A DNA stretch of 64,000 bases from CAVZOY01 sp963777095 (lineage in GTDB: Bacteria; Actinomycetota; Actinomycetes; Mycobacteriales; Geodermatophilaceae), in assembly GCA_963777095.1 (NCBI GenBank), contig CAVZOY010000006.1, forward strand, positions 620,001 through 684,000, given 5' to 3'. The position numbers and the translations under genes were made by a program. Below are positions 28,491 to 37,430 of the stretch, piece by piece. Below the pieces are notes generated by a model. The model searched no databases and had not been told where the DNA came from. It saw only the letters and a program-made list of their open reading frames with translations. Position 1 is the stretch's first letter; each line of letters starts with the position of its first letter.

Positions 28491-30541
28491 CGGGACGCCT
28501 CCTGGGTGAGCCGGTTCAGTTCGTCGGCGATCGCGTCGGGGGTCGGGCGCCCGCTGTGGACGGCGAGGTCCACGGCGAGCACCAGGTCGCCGGGGGTGAG
28601 TCCGTCGCTGTTCTTGGCCAGCGCCCGCAGGTCGTCGTCCGGCAGCACGACGCCGTCGGCGGCCAGACGGACGGCGAGGACCGCGGTGCGGTCGTCGTCG
28701 TCCGGGAGGGGGACGTCGACCCGCAGTCGCAGGCCGGTGGCACCCAGAACCAGGTCGTCGACGAGCTCGGGTCGGGAGGTGGCGCCGACCACCATGACGC
28801 CGGGGGTGCTGGTCAGCTCGGTGAGGATCGCGGCGAGCTGACCGACGATGCGGATGTCTCCCGGGTCGCGGCCCTCGGTGCGCTTGGGAGCCATGGCCTC
28901 GAGGTGGTCGAGCAGCAGCAGGCTCGGCCGCATCCGCTTGGTCACCTTGGCCAGGCCGCGCACCGACTCCTCCGTGTCGCCGAGCCAGCGGCTGGCCAGC
29001 TCGGGGCCCGTGACGACGACCAGCCGCAGGCCCAGGTCGCGGGCGAGCGTGGCGACTGTCGCGGTCTTGCCGGCCCCGCTCGGGCCGGTGAGGAGGACGC
29101 CGGACCCGGCGGCGGTGCCGGCGGCGTCCGTGCCGCCCAGGGCGACGCTGCTGATCTGCCGCAGCCGGTCCAGGGCGGGGGTCCTGCCGGCGAGTTCCCG
29201 CGGGGCGCTGGTGACGAAGTGCGAGTCGCGGACGCCGGCGGGCTGGACGGCGGCCTTGGCGTCGACGAGATCCTGGGCCGTCACGGCCTCGCTGCTGTTC
29301 AGGGCTGCCGTGGCGCCGCGCAGCCCGCCGGAGTGGGTGATCCGGCGCAGGGCGGCGAAGCCGGCGCGCTGGGCGACCGCGGCCAGGTCGGCGCCGTTGA
29401 AGCCGACGGCCTCCTCGGCCAGCCGGGGCAGCAGCTCGCGCGCCTCGGTCGACAGCGGCATCGAGCGGGTCTGCACGGCGAGGATCTCCAGCCGCGCGCG
29501 CTCGTCGGGCTCGGCGATCTCGATCTCGCGGTCGAACCGGCCCGGCCGGCGGAACGCGGGGTCGATGAGCTCGACCTGGTTGGTGGTGCCGACGACGAAC
29601 ACGCCGCGGGCGCGGCGCAGGCCGTCCATGAGCGACAGCAGCTGGGCGACCGCGCGCAGGTCGGCGTGGCTGGACAGCGCCCGGCGGTTGCGGGTGAGGG
29701 CGTCGATCTCGTCGATGCAGATGATCGCGGGCGCGTGGTCGGCCGCGTCGGCGAAGACCGCGCGCAGGCTCTCCTCGGTCTGGCCGTGCAGGCTGCCGAC
29801 GACCTCCGGCCCGGAGATGTAGTAGAAGGCCGCGTCCAGTTCCCCGGCCAGGCTGCGGCACAGCAGCGTCTTCCCGCTGCCGGGCGGGCCGTGCAGGATC
29901 ACGCCGCGCGCGGGGCTGATGCCCAGCCGGGTCAGCACCTCGGGCCGGGTGATGGCCAGCTGGATGACCTCGCGCAGCTCCTCGACCGCGGTGCCCAGAC
30001 CGCCGACGTCCCCGAGGCCGCCGTTGACCGGATGGGTGAGCTCCGTGAGGTCGGCCGCCTCGGCGACGAGCTCGGTGCCGGGCCCGACCATGCCCTCGCC
30101 CTCGGCGACGCGCACGACGACCTGGCTGCCCTGGGGGCCGACCGGCAGCGCGATCGCTGCGCCGGCGGCGAGCGGGATGCCGTCGAGCGCCGTCCGCAGG
30201 GTGTCGGGAGCGACCGGGACGGAGGTCTCCAGCCGGACCGCCGCCGCCTCGCGCGGGTCGGCTGCGGCGACGTCGACGTCCGTGCCGACCCGGGCGCCGA
30301 TGGCGCGGCGGGTGAGGGCGTCCAGGCGCAGGACGCCGGAGCCCTCGTCGTCGGCCGGGCACTCGTCGAGACGGACGACGGCCGCGCGGCCGCCGTCCGT
30401 CAGGACGTGCAGAAGATGCCCCGCCGCCAGGCCGAGGCGGCTGCCGACGGCGGGGTCGATCGCGGCGGTCCGGCCGTCGGCATGGCGGCTGCGGTCGAGC
30501 AGTTCGACCTGCGCGGTCTCGACGACGGGGTGCGAGCTCAC
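28487..30541 (-). CDS. Cdc48/p97-like tandem AAA+ ATPase
   Basis: 684 residues, intact. Residues about 1-170 form a Cdc48-like N domain (VGPQGSQVVVRV within). D1 has Walker A GPPGSGKT near residue 218, Walker B IICIDEIDAL, and arginine-finger element FRRPGRFDREI. D2 has Walker A GPSGAGKT, but Walker B reads LLLLDHLEAM, where the catalytic Glu is His. No RPGR finger follows, so D2 probably binds but does not hydrolyse ATP. Cdc48 proteins unfold or remodel clients. The first gene of an operon otherwise made of cupins, it may activate or reactivate a metalloenzyme; that role is inference. Confidence 0.87.
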   Translation of the reverse strand: MSSHPVVETAQVELLDRSRHADGRTAAIDPAVGSRLGLAAGHLLHVLTDGGRAAVVRLDECPADDEGSGVLRLDALTRRAIGARVGTDVDVAAADPREAAAVRLETSVPVAPDTLRTALDGIPLAAGAAIALPVGPQGSQVVVRVAEGEGMVGPGTELVAEAADLTELTHPVNGGLGDVGGLGTAVEELREVIQLAITRPEVLTRLGISPARGVILHGPPGSGKTLLCRSLAGELDAAFYYISGPEVVGSLHGQTEESLRAVFADAADHAPAIICIDEIDALTRNRRALSSHADLRAVAQLLSLMDGLRRARGVFVVGTTNQVELIDPAFRRPGRFDREIEIAEPDERARLEILAVQTRSMPLSTEARELLPRLAEEAVGFNGADLAAVAQRAGFAALRRITHSGGLRGATAALNSSEAVTAQDLVDAKAAVQPAGVRDSHFVTSAPRELAGRTPALDRLRQISSVALGGTDAAGTAAGSGVLLTGPSGAGKTATVATLARDLGLRLVVVTGPELASRWLGDTEESVRGLAKVTKRMRPSLLLLDHLEAMAPKRTEGRDPGDIRIVGQLAAILTELTSTPGVMVVGATSRPELVDDLVLGATGLRLRVDVPLPDDDDRTAVLAVRLAADGVVLPDDDLRALAKNSDGLTPGDLVLAVDLAVHSGRPTPDAIADELNRLTQEASR

Positions 30542-30583
30542 GCGCGAGGACTCCCCCTGAGGGCCGGCGGCGGCATTGGACTG

Positions 30584-30621
30584 TTGGTAGGACCATAGGC
30601 AGTCGGCTGTGACCCGGTCAA
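30584..30621 (-). promoter_or_regulatory. Promoter with GntR/FadR-type operator, site e
   Basis: On the minus strand: -35 TTGACC (30616-30621), an 18-base spacer, and -10 TATGGT (30592-30597) overlapped by TGGTCCTACCA (30585-30595). Same geometry as sites a and c. The AAA ATPase start is about 50 bases downstream. Confidence 0.77.
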
Positions 30622-30649
30622 CACCGCCTCCCCGCCGTCCTGATCACCC

Positions 30650-31555
30650 TCACGCTGCTGCGTCGAGGCCGAGGAGGTGGGCGGGGTTGGTGACCATCGC
30701 GGTTCGGATCTCCTCGACGCCGAGCCCGTTGTCGTACAGGACGCCGGCGAGCATCCGCAGCAGGTCGGACGGCGACGGGCCCGCGCCGCCGAAGTAGTCG
30801 CTGGTGAGGATCGTGCGCTCGGCCCCGATCGTGCGGATCAGCCCGACCACCTCCTCGGGGCTGCGCCGGCCGGGCGACACCGTCGGCCAGCAGAACTCGG
30901 CGTAGGCGCCCAGCCCGACGATCTCCGTGACGGCGTCGTGCGGAGCCCCGACGGAGACCGACAAGGGGTGGGCCAGGACCAGCCGCTCGAAGCCGATGCG
31001 GCTCGCCTCCCGGGCCAGCGCCAGCGATTCCTGCCACGAGATGTGGCCGGTCGAGAGCATCAGGCCGCGCTCGTGCGCGAGCCGGAGCACCTCGTGTGCG
31101 GCGGGCAGCAGCGCACCGGAGTCGTCGACGATCGAGGTGACGGACAACCGGGCCGGGTCGAAGGTCTCGAACGTCTCGGCCAGCCGCTTGTGGAAGCCGC
31201 CGTGCGACCGGTCGTTGGCCGACCCCCAGGTCGGCATGAAGACGGCCCGGGCGCCCATCGCGGCCGCCGCCTCGACCGCCCACGGGTCGACGCCGCCGCT
31301 CATGGGATTGAGCGTGACGCTGGTGGCCACCTGGACCTGACCGGCGTACAGCTGCTCGAGCAGGGCCGCCACCGTGACCGACGGCCACAGATGGGACTTG
31401 AGCAGGACCGCCCGCATGCCCGCCCGCTCGGCGCGCGGTAGCCACTCCCACTCGGGCAGCGCCTTGCGGAACCGGTCCTGCGCGAACTCCAGGTCGACGT
31501 GCACGTGCAGGTCGCTGGCGCCGACGAGCATCTCGTCGTAGACGGTCCTGGTCAT
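30650..31555 (-). CDS. DUF6282-like metal-dependent hydrolase
   Basis: 301 residues, intact. An amidohydrolase-like barrel with DLHVHVD near residue 15 (HxH metal ligands), a Lys in VLLKSHLWP, His in STGHISWQ, His in LVLAHPLS, and the final Asp in ILTSDYFGG. This order resembles the TIM-barrel hydrolases that cleave C-N, C-O or lactone bonds. It lies downstream of tctC but beyond a strong hairpin, so part of its expression may come by read-through. A ring-opening or amide-cleaving step is plausible. Confidence 0.75.
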   Translation of the reverse strand: MTRTVYDEMLVGASDLHVHVDLEFAQDRFRKALPEWEWLPRAERAGMRAVLLKSHLWPSVTVAALLEQLYAGQVQVATSVTLNPMSGGVDPWAVEAAAAMGARAVFMPTWGSANDRSHGGFHKRLAETFETFDPARLSVTSIVDDSGALLPAAHEVLRLAHERGLMLSTGHISWQESLALAREASRIGFERLVLAHPLSVSVGAPHDAVTEIVGLGAYAEFCWPTVSPGRRSPEEVVGLIRTIGAERTILTSDYFGGAGPSPSDLLRMLAGVLYDNGLGVEEIRTAMVTNPAHLLGLDAAA

Positions 31556-31588
31556 CCTCGTGCTCCCGTCGTCCGTGCGTTGAACGCG

Positions 31589-31627
31589 CGGACGGGGCAG
31601 GGCGCTCCGGGCGCCCTGCCCCGTCCG
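31589..31627 (-). terminator. Strong hairpin terminator after tctC
   Basis: A perfect 17-base stem (31589-31605 with 31611-31627) and a five-base loop between tctC and the DUF6282 gene. No T-run. It should end or attenuate the highly expressed binding-protein message. Confidence 0.8.
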
Positions 31628-31660
31628 GGGTTCCCGCGGCTCAGGGCCGCGGGGAGTGGC

Positions 31661-32713
31661 TCACTGGCCCTCGTACGCCTGCTTCAGCAGCGTCACGAGC
31701 TCCTCCGGGGCATCGAGGACGCGGTCGACGGCCTCCTTCAGCTCCTCACCGGAGGTGTACTCGAACGGCACGTCGACGCTGTCGGCCACGGACTCGGTGA
31801 ACTCCGGGTTCTCCAGCGTTGCCTGGATGGCCTCCTGCAGCTGCGTCAGGCAGTTCTCGTCCATGTTCGGCGGCGCGAACACCGAGCGACCGACCTCCTG
31901 CAGGCCGATGTAGGCCTCAGCCAGCTCCGGGTCCGCGAGGTCCATCTCGAGCAGCGCCTCGGTGTCGGGGAGGTCCTCGGCCCGCTCGCGGCCCATGAGC
32001 AGCAGCGGGACCTGGTCACCGCTCTCGATGCCGTTGATGCGAGTGCCCAGCGTGCCGCTGCCCAGCTCCACCTCACCGGACGTCACGGCCAGCTCCGTCT
32101 CGGACGAGCCCTCGAAGCCGGTGACGATCTCGATCTTGTCCTCGATCTCGAGGATCGCAGGCAACACGTTCGCGTCCACGTGGTCGGCCGCGCCGACGCC
32201 GGCGGTCGCGTACTGGAAGCTGTCCCCACCGGTCAGGTCCTCGACCGACGTGAGACCGCTCTTCGGGCTGGCCAGCAGCACGCGGGCGTCCTCGGCGATG
32301 CGGGCGACGTAGGTGAACTCCGCGGCGTCGTACGCCGCACCCTCCGCCTCGGCCAGATCGGCACCGACGATGCCCTGGGCGGCGAAGAGCCCGAAGGTGG
32401 AGCCGTCGCCCTCCGCGGCGAAGAGGTTGTTCGCCGCGGTCAGGCCGCCCGCGCCCGGCTCGTTCTTGACGACGACCGCGTCAGCGCCGAGCTCCTCCTC
32501 GAGGAAGGGCTGCATGCCGCGGGCGATGACGTCGTAGCCGCCACCCGGGGAGAAGGGGACGACGAAGTCGGCCGTCTGGCCCTCGTAGCAGTCTTCGCCG
32601 CCACCCGAGGCGGAGTTGCCACCACCTCCGCCGCCGTTGCTACCACAGGCCGTAGCGAGCAGGCCCACGACCGGCAGCAGTACCGCGGCCCGTCGAACGT
32701 TTCGTCGCGTCAC
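31661..32713 (-). CDS. tctC: Tripartite tricarboxylate transporter substrate-binding lipoprotein TctC
   Basis: GTG 32713 has GGAG seven bases upstream; the frame is open to 32884 but that part lies in the promoter. Basic start, hydrophobic run and lipobox LATAC give a lipoprotein signal; a Gly/Ser linker follows. The body has VPFSPGGGYDVIARGMQPFLEEELG and VKNEPGAGGLTAANNLF, the TctC substrate loops. 350 residues, normal. It captures a carboxylate for TctA/TctB, whose genes are 21-24 kb away. Promoter region carries operator f. Confidence 0.9.
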   Translation of the reverse strand: MTRRNVRRAAVLLPVVGLLATACGSNGGGGGGNSASGGGEDCYEGQTADFVVPFSPGGGYDVIARGMQPFLEEELGADAVVVKNEPGAGGLTAANNLFAAEGDGSTFGLFAAQGIVGADLAEAEGAAYDAAEFTYVARIAEDARVLLASPKSGLTSVEDLTGGDSFQYATAGVGAADHVDANVLPAILEIEDKIEIVTGFEGSSETELAVTSGEVELGSGTLGTRINGIESGDQVPLLLMGRERAEDLPDTEALLEMDLADPELAEAYIGLQEVGRSVFAPPNMDENCLTQLQEAIQATLENPEFTESVADSVDVPFEYTSGEELKEAVDRVLDAPEELVTLLKQAYEGQ

Positions 32714-32774
32714 TTCGTCACTCCACAAGAGGTCGCTGTCGTCCCGGGGTGCCTTCCCCGGACGTGTGACGTGG

Positions 32775-32808
32775 ACCATAAGGCATGAATGGACCTTTGG
32801 TAAGACCA
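32775..32808 (-). promoter_or_regulatory. Promoter region with GntR/FadR-type operator, site f
   Basis: The palindrome TGGTCTTACCA (32798-32808, minus sense) contains TTACCA, which could serve as -35, 18 bases from a -10 TATGGT at 32775-32780. The tctC start is about 62 bases further on. Here the operator would overlap the -35 rather than the -10, as at site b. Confidence 0.68.
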
Positions 32809-32974
32809 GTAGGCCAATCGACGCTCGGCTGTGATCCGAGTCTGCGCCGTCCGCATTCGCGGCGGAGATTCTTCCTACCGTCACGCGACGTCGCCCCAGC
32901 CGTCACGCGGTCGACACACCCTGTCGGGACGCTCCTGGCGCGCGGCCGCACGGCCGCCGGCGAGGAGGTTCCCG

Positions 32975-33538
32975 GTGACCGGTCCACGTCAGTCCGTCCG
33001 ATCTCCGAAGCGCGCCACGGTGACCGCACCGCACCGCCGGCTCCGCCTCGCCGGGGCGGTGGCCTCCGCCGGCGTCCGGTCGGCGCTCGTGCCCCGGGAC
33101 GCGCACCGCCGCCGCGGCCGCGTCACCGTGTGCGGCGCTGCGCGGATTCTCACGGCGGCCGGGGTCCGCGTGCGCGTCGTCGCCCCGCCCGCCCCCTGGC
33201 CGCGCTCCGGCGGTCTCCTGGTCGTGAACGGTTCGGTCGGCCGGATCGACGAGCTGGCCGTGCTCACGGCTGTGCCGCGCGGCGTCCGCGGCTGGGTCGA
33301 GCTGGCGGAGCGAGCCCTGGCGAGCCGCGGGGCTCCGGCGCCGGCGCCCGCGCCCTCGGACGCCGAGGTGCTCCTGCCGGTCGCCGTCCGCTACCGGTAC
33401 GAGGCCGCGGATTCCTGGTTGACCGAGTCCGAGGTGCCCCGCGACCTTCCCGCCGCGCTCGGCCGCCCCGGGCTGGTGGTCGAGGTGCACCTGCTGCCGG
33501 CGCTGACCTCCGCCGCCCGGGTGCGGACCGACCGCTAG
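32975..33538 (+). CDS. Degenerate PlsC-like acyltransferase-related protein
   Basis: GTG 32975 follows GAGGAGG, a strong ribosome site, so I prefer it to upstream starts. The middle of the 187-residue product resembles a 1-acylglycerol-3-phosphate acyltransferase: a helix, VRVRVVAPP, then LLVVNGSVGRIDELAVL where active enzymes have NHxSWxD. The catalytic His is missing, so acyl transfer by the usual mechanism is unlikely. It begins about 260 bases from tctC on the opposite strand. Function unknown; the family call is tentative. Confidence 0.45.
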   Translation: MTGPRQSVRSPKRATVTAPHRRLRLAGAVASAGVRSALVPRDAHRRRGRVTVCGAARILTAAGVRVRVVAPPAPWPRSGGLLVVNGSVGRIDELAVLTAVPRGVRGWVELAERALASRGAPAPAPAPSDAEVLLPVAVRYRYEAADSWLTESEVPRDLPAALGRPGLVVEVHLLPALTSAARVRTDR

Positions 33539-33623
33539 GGCACCGCACCGGGAAGGCTCCCGCGCGACCGCCCGCGCTGGCATCCTGACCGGCGCATTCC
33601 TCAGGGGGAGTCGAGGAGGACCC

Positions 33624-34569
33624 ATGCCCGAGGCGAGCTGGCTGCCCGACCCGAGCGGCGGGCACGAGCTGCGGTACTGGAGCGGGACGGCGTGGACGGA
33701 GCACGTCTCGGACCAGGGGACGACGTCGGTCGACCCCCCGCTGCCCGGCCTGCCCGCGCCTCCGGACGCCGCCCCTCCGCCACCGCCTGCGCCGCCCGGA
33801 CCGGCCTGGGGTGCTCCGGCGCCGCAGGGGGCGCCCGCGGCCGCGCCCGGCGGCAAGGTGTCGTGGAAGGACCGGCTCAAGCAGGTCGCCGACCAGGGCA
33901 AGCAGCTGGCCGACCAGGGCAAGCAGAAGATCGCCGAGCAGCAGTCCAAGCGCAACGAGCAGTGGGCCAACGATCCGAACACCCTGTGGTTCGGCGAGAG
34001 CCAGAATGCCGCCACCAGCGCGGCCGGCGTCTCCAAGGCCCGCTACCGGATCACCCGGGACCGCGTGTGGATCGAGAGCGGCCTGCTCGGCACGCGCACC
34101 GAGAGCGTTCCGCTCTGGGCGATCCGCGACATGGACATCCGGCAAGCCGTCTGGCAGCGCGGCAAGGACATCGGTGACGTCGTCCTGAACCTCGAGGATC
34201 CTGCCTACGGAGCCTCGCAGGACATGTTCAACCTGACCGGTGCTCCCGAGCACGGCACGACCAGCGGCCAGGCCGTGCTCGACAACATCGAGAACCCGCA
34301 CGGCGTCTACGACATCCTCGCGCCGCTGGTCAGCGAGGCGCGGCAGAAGAAGACGATCGAGCGGCAGTCGCAGTACCTGCACGTGAACCCGGGAATGGCG
34401 GTGGCGGGCGCGGCCTTCGGGGCGCCGCCGCCCGCGCCGGCAGCGCCTGCCCCCGCGGGCTCGGGCGACCTGGTCGAGCAGCTGCGCACAGCTCGGCGAG
34501 CTGCGCGACGCCGGAATTCTGACCGAGGAGGAGTTCGCCGCGCAGAAGGCGAAGCTGCTCGCCGGCTGA
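33624..34569 (+). CDS. DUF2510 / PH-like / SHOCT-domain protein (frame break near 34493)
   Basis: Residues 1-30 are a DUF2510 module (ASWLPDPSGGHELRYWSGTAWTEHV). A Pro/Ala linker follows, then a Lys/Gln-rich helix (KQVADQGKQLADQGKQK), a bacterial PH-like domain (RYRITRDRVWIESGLLGTR...PLWAIRDMDI), a second linker, and a SHOCT tail (LGELRDAGILTEEEFAAQK) displaced by one inserted base near 34493. Such proteins are common in actinobacteria and thought to bind partners at the membrane or in oligomers. No catalytic motif is visible. Confidence 0.8.
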
Positions 34570-34656
34570 CGGGCCGCCGCCGTCGACGTCACTGACCGCA
34601 CGGAGCCGGCTGGCTACCCTGCAGGGGCCGCCACCGCCTCCTCGAGGAGATCCGCC

Positions 34657-35724
34657 GTGCCCGATCGTCCCGGTCTGCTCGTCACCGGGGCGACCGGCGT
34701 GCTGGGCACGGCCCTGCTGCCACTGCTGGACCGGCACGACGTCGTCGCGCTCACCCACCGCGCGGACCTGGAGCGGTCTCCCGCCGCTTCCGTGCGGGGC
34801 GACCTGACCCGTCCCCGGCTCGGCCTGGGCGACGCGACCTACCGCGAGCTCGTGGCCCGGACGACGACGATCGTGCACGCCGCGGCGATCACCGACTTCG
34901 GGGTGGGCGCCGAGGACACCACAGCGCTGAACGTGGAGGGCACCAGCCGGGTGCTCGACCTGGCCGCCGAGGCCGGCGCACGCGTGCTCTACGTGTCGAC
35001 GGCGTTCGTCGCCCGCGTGGAACTGACGACGGAGGCCCGCGGCGGCAGCACCTGGGAGGCGGAGGCAAGCCCGGAGCCCTACCTGGCGTCCAAGCGCCGT
35101 GCGGAGGCCCTCGTCACGAGCAGCGGGCTCCCCACGACGATCGCGCGCCCCTCGGTGGTCATCGGCGACTCGGCCACCGGCGCGGTATCCCGGTACCAGG
35201 GCATGCACTGGGTGATCCGCGGCCTGCTGCGCAACCAGATGCCGATCGTCGCCCTGCCGCCCTCGGCGCCGCTCGACGTCATCCCGGTCGACGTCGCCGC
35301 CCGCGCACTGGCCGCCCTGGTGGACGGCGGCCTGCCCGGTGGCGAGTTCTGGCTGACCGCCGGGCCCGCCGCGCACGCGGCGGCCGACCTCGTGGACGCC
35401 TGCCTGCGCACGGCCGAGCGGCTCGGGCTGCCGGCGGACCCACCGCGCTTCGTTCCCCGCGACATGGTGGAGCGGCTGTTCCGCCCGGTGTTCATCGAGC
35501 CGCTGCCCCGCCGCGACCGGCGCCGCTTCGACGAGTTCATGGCGATGAGCGCACTGTTCGACGGGGCACCGGTCTTCCCGACGTCGCTCGGCTCGCTGCC
35601 CGGCGGCCCCCCGGCGCTGACCCGGGACGACGTCGCCGACGCCGTGGCGGCCACCGTGGCCGATGTCGCGAGCCGGCTGCCGGCGGCTCGCCGGATGGCG
35701 CGGACGGCCAAGGAGGCCGCGTGA
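34657..35724 (+). CDS. NAD(P)-dependent extended SDR (thioester-reductase/male-sterility type)
   Basis: 355 residues, intact. TGATGVLGTALLP is the cofactor loop, VHAAAITDFG the extended-SDR signature, and SPEPYLASKRRAE carries the catalytic Tyr and Lys. The fold resembles NAD-binding-4 domains that reduce acyl thioesters to aldehydes, as well as sugar epimerases. It is followed at once, with a GTGA overlap, by a class III aminotransferase, so an aldehyde-to-amine sequence is conceivable. Substrate unknown. Confidence 0.82.
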   Translation: MPDRPGLLVTGATGVLGTALLPLLDRHDVVALTHRADLERSPAASVRGDLTRPRLGLGDATYRELVARTTTIVHAAAITDFGVGAEDTTALNVEGTSRVLDLAAEAGARVLYVSTAFVARVELTTEARGGSTWEAEASPEPYLASKRRAEALVTSSGLPTTIARPSVVIGDSATGAVSRYQGMHWVIRGLLRNQMPIVALPPSAPLDVIPVDVAARALAALVDGGLPGGEFWLTAGPAAHAAADLVDACLRTAERLGLPADPPRFVPRDMVERLFRPVFIEPLPRRDRRRFDEFMAMSALFDGAPVFPTSLGSLPGGPPALTRDDVADAVAATVADVASRLPAARRMARTAKEAA

Positions 35725-36966
35725 CCCCTCCGCGGGACGTCGCCGACGGCTACCGCCGGCACGTCAGCCGCGGTCGGGCCCGGCTCGCGGAGCTGACCGG
35801 CGGCCTGGTGGAGGTGTCCTCCGCCGGGAGCACGGTCACCGACGCCGGCGGGCGGAACTACCTCGACTGCGGGGGATACGGCGTCTTCCTGCTCGGTCAC
35901 CGTCATCCCACGGTGGTCTCCGCCGTGGTGGACCAGGTGCAGCGCCACCCGATGTCCACGCGGCTGATGCTCGACCCGACCGTTGCCTCCGCCGCGGCGA
36001 CGCTCGCCTCCGTCACGCCCGAGGGGCTCGACCTCGTCCACTTCGTCAACTCCGGTGCCGAGGCGACGGAGGCTGCGATCAAGCTCGCCCGCGCGCACGG
36101 CCTTCGGACGCTGGTCTCCGCGAGCGGCGGGTTCCACGGCAAGACCACCGGCGCGCTCGCGCTGACCGCCAACGAGCTGTACCAGGCGCCGTTCCGGCCC
36201 CTGCTGCCCGGCGTGGTCCACGTGCCGTTCGGCGACGCCGGCGCGCTCGGCGAGGTACTGGCCCGCACGGACGACGCCTGCGTCGTCCTCGAGCCGGTGC
36301 AGGGCGAGGGCGGCGTCGTCATCCCGCCGCCCGGCTACCTCACCGAGGTCGCCCGGCTGTGCGCGGCGTCCGGCGCGATGCTGGTGCTCGACGAGGTGCA
36401 GACCGGCCTGGGCCGGCTCGGCAGCTGGTGGGGTGCCGACCGGGAGGGCATCCGCCCCGACGTGCTGCTGGTGGGCAAGGGACTGTCCGGCGGCGTCGTC
36501 CCGGTGGCCGCGATGGTGGCCACGGCGCGCGCGTACAAGCCGTTCGGCGACGACCCGTTCCTGCACACCTCCACGTTCGCCGGCTCGCCGATCGCGATGG
36601 CCGCGGCCGCCGCGGCGGTGACCGCGATCCGCGACGAGGGACTGGTCGAGCGTTCTCGGGTCCTGGGTGCGCGACTGCTCGCCGACCTGCGGGCCGCGCT
36701 GGCCCCGCGCGGCCCGCTGATCAGGCGACGTCCGCGGCGCCGGGCTGCTGATCGGGCTCGAATTCGACGACCCCGGCACCGCACTGGATCTCGTGCTTGA
36801 ACTCCTCGACCGCGGCGTGCTCGTGAACCACTCGCTCAATGCGCACCGCGTCGTCCGGCTCACGCCGCCCGCCGTCCTCACCGACGCCGAGGCCGACCGG
36901 GTCGTGGAGACCGTCGCCGCGGCGTCCGCGACAGTGGCCGGGCGCGCGCTGGAGCGGAGCGCCTGA
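35721..36966 (+). CDS. Class III PLP-dependent aminotransferase (frame break near 36723)
   Basis: GTG start overlapping the reductase stop. Motifs: FVNSGAEATEAAIKLAR, SGGFHGKTTGAL, VVLEPVQGEGGV, LDEVQTGLGRLG with the PLP-nitrogen Asp, and VLLVGKGLSGG with the Schiff-base Lys. Class III enzymes transfer amino groups from omega-amino acids or amines to aldehydes or ketones. A one-base insertion near 36723 separates RGPLI from GDVRGAGLLIGLEF. The stop overlaps the next ATG (TGATG), so the three genes are one operon. Confidence 0.87.
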
Positions 36967-37406
36967 TGCCCGACGTCGCCGTGACGGCGGCCGTGCCGCG
37001 CGCGTGCCCGGATGCGGTGTTCTCCGCCGTCGCCGACTTCGCCTCCTACGCCCGGCACACCGACGCCGTCCGCCGGGTCGTGGTGACCGCGGTGGGCGGC
37101 GGGGTGGAATCGGCCTGGGAGGTCAACTTCCGCACCGGAGTGCTGGCCTGGACCGAGCGCGACATCGTCGACCCGGGTGCGCGTCGGATCGACTTCGAGC
37201 AGGTGGACGGCGACTTCGTCCTGTTCACCGGCGCCTGGGCCGTGGAGCCGGACGGCGACGGGGCGACGGTGCGGTTCACGGCGTCCTTCGACCTGGGCAT
37301 GCCGAGCCTCGCGCCGATGATCGACCCGATCGCCGTCCGCACCCTGGCCGAGAACGTGCGGGCCATCCTCGGCGGCCTGCTCGGCCCCGGCGTTTCCTTC
37401 TCCTAG
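36966..37406 (+). CDS. SRPBCC-family protein (polyketide cyclase/aromatase-like)
   Basis: 146 residues, intact. A start-type helix-grip fold: VPRACPDAVFSAVADFASYARHT at the N-terminus, central strands VESAWEVNFRTGVLAWTERDIVD and RIDFEQVDGDFVLFTGAWAVEP, and a long C-terminal helix. Members bind hydrophobic ligands or guide cyclisation in aromatic polyketide pathways. Last gene of the reductase-aminotransferase operon. No polyketide synthase is nearby, so a ligand-binding role in a small modified-lipid or amine pathway is as likely. Confidence 0.78.
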   Translation: MPDVAVTAAVPRACPDAVFSAVADFASYARHTDAVRRVVVTAVGGGVESAWEVNFRTGVLAWTERDIVDPGARRIDFEQVDGDFVLFTGAWAVEPDGDGATVRFTASFDLGMPSLAPMIDPIAVRTLAENVRAILGGLLGPGVSFS

Positions 37407-37430
37407 GGACGCTCGATGCCGACCGGCGCA

